The notes under the pieces are model-generated. The model saw only the letters and a list, made by a program, of their open reading frames with translations. It had not been told where the DNA came from and made no database searches. A DNA stretch of 64,000 nucleotides from Rotaria macrura (lineage: Eukaryota > Rotifera > Eurotatoria > Philodinida > Philodinidae): contig OENT01000022.1 of NCBI GenBank assembly GCA_900239685.1, forward strand, positions 248,001-312,000. Direction: 5' to 3'. Each line of letters starts with the position of its first letter. Positions within the stretch are counted from its first letter, which is position 1. A program made the translations under genes and the position numbers. This document shows positions 63,374-64,000 of this stretch, piece by piece.

Positions 63374-64000
63374 ATTTTTAACTTAATAAGATGTATGATT
63401 ATTGTCAAATTAATGTTCATATCAAGATGCAAACAGATTTTGGTCCTTCAAGATAGACACTTTATGCTATTTATTTTTCACATGAACTTTCACTTAGAAA
63501 AATGCAGCTAGTTGGAGTTGTGTTTGTTCAATTCATTTCATGCACCCTATGACATACGATATCTCCTTGCCTTAATTGAATTAGAATACTTTGATTAGAT
63601 TTAAGGAAAACATGCTGAATTTGTAAAAATCAGATGTTTTCGGGAATTCTCCATTCTAACTAATAATTATGGTTTTAGCGTATATTGACTCTAGATTGAA
63701 ATTTATAGAAAAGATTCATTGCAATGACGGAGTTTCGTCAGATTATAAATGATGCTATGCATTTCGGTCATAAAAAATATCTGAGTTCGATCCAATATTT
63801 CGATTAAAAAAAGATACGTGTTAGTTAATACTTGAATTTACTCTAATAATCATGAAGAAGAGTTCCTTTCTGTCGCAGCTATACAATTCCATTGGGATGT
63901 CCTCAAAAGCGTGATCAATATATTTCAAACAGGAAACTTATTCAAATGATCAATCGCTATTAAAGTCGAACTGATTGCATAAAGGAGTAACAAATGACAA
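63374..64000. other. 3' flank of the transferrin gene
   Basis: AT-rich with no supported gene to the window edge. Confidence 0.5.

Noticed and set aside
1..64000. tRNA and rRNA genes, telomeric repeats
   Set aside because: I looked for B-box-like GGTTCGA contexts with cloverleaf potential, rRNA-like blocks and simple telomere-type repeats, and found none convincing by eye.

Overview
The window looks like nuclear DNA from an animal, most likely a bdelloid rotifer of the Adineta/Rotaria type. This is an inference. It rests on a very AT-rich background, many short introns (mostly 52 to 75 bp, GT-AG), clear metazoan genes (CLOCK, NEDD1, TRABD, a transferrin), and two genes that animals normally lack: a phosphoenolpyruvate carboxylase-family protein and a plant-type kiwellin. 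High foreign gene content is a known hallmark of bdelloids. I rebuilt the exon structures by hand. Each spliced model below closes in frame, which is the main support for the splice sites.

Layout. 1-4742: mostly non-coding, with one 53-codon ORF on the minus strand. 4743-9978 (+): a complete 14-exon CLOCK gene (bHLH, PAS-A, PAS-B, CLOCK-type coiled coil, Ser-rich tail). 12831-13091 (-): a small basic protein. 15478-19108 (+): a 6-exon protein with five membrane spans; its 1.27 kb intron holds an antisense ORF and heat-shock-element-like sites. 20583-23351 (-): an intronless, divergent PEPC-family gene. 24420-25681: a non-autonomous inverted-repeat transposon with seven 20-bp tandem units. 25688-32507: a long stretch with no gene I can defend. 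32508-33889 (+): an F-box protein. 37354-38445: a second inverted-repeat element with about 265-bp arms and a TTA duplication. 38540-38935: decayed coding relics. 39582-40420 (+): a secreted kiwellin. 41962-42171 and about 45,950: decayed coding fragments. 43478-43714 (+): a 60-aa single-span protein. 48408-49022 (+): a multispan protein with a possible myristoylation site. 52670-54985 (-): TRABD. 55168-60544 (-): NEDD1, whose C-terminal gamma-tubulin-binding part is separated from the WD40 part by a 3.2 kb intron. 60873-63373 (+): a single-lobe transferrin that has lost most of its iron and anion ligands.

The genes do not form a pathway. They are independent eukaryotic units for circadian transcription, centrosomal microtubule nucleation, mitochondrial or membrane biology, and secretion. 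The most notable points are the two candidate horizontally acquired genes, each about 1.1 kb from an inverted-repeat transposon, and the apparent loss of catalytic or ligand residues in two otherwise recognisable proteins (PEPC-like and transferrin).
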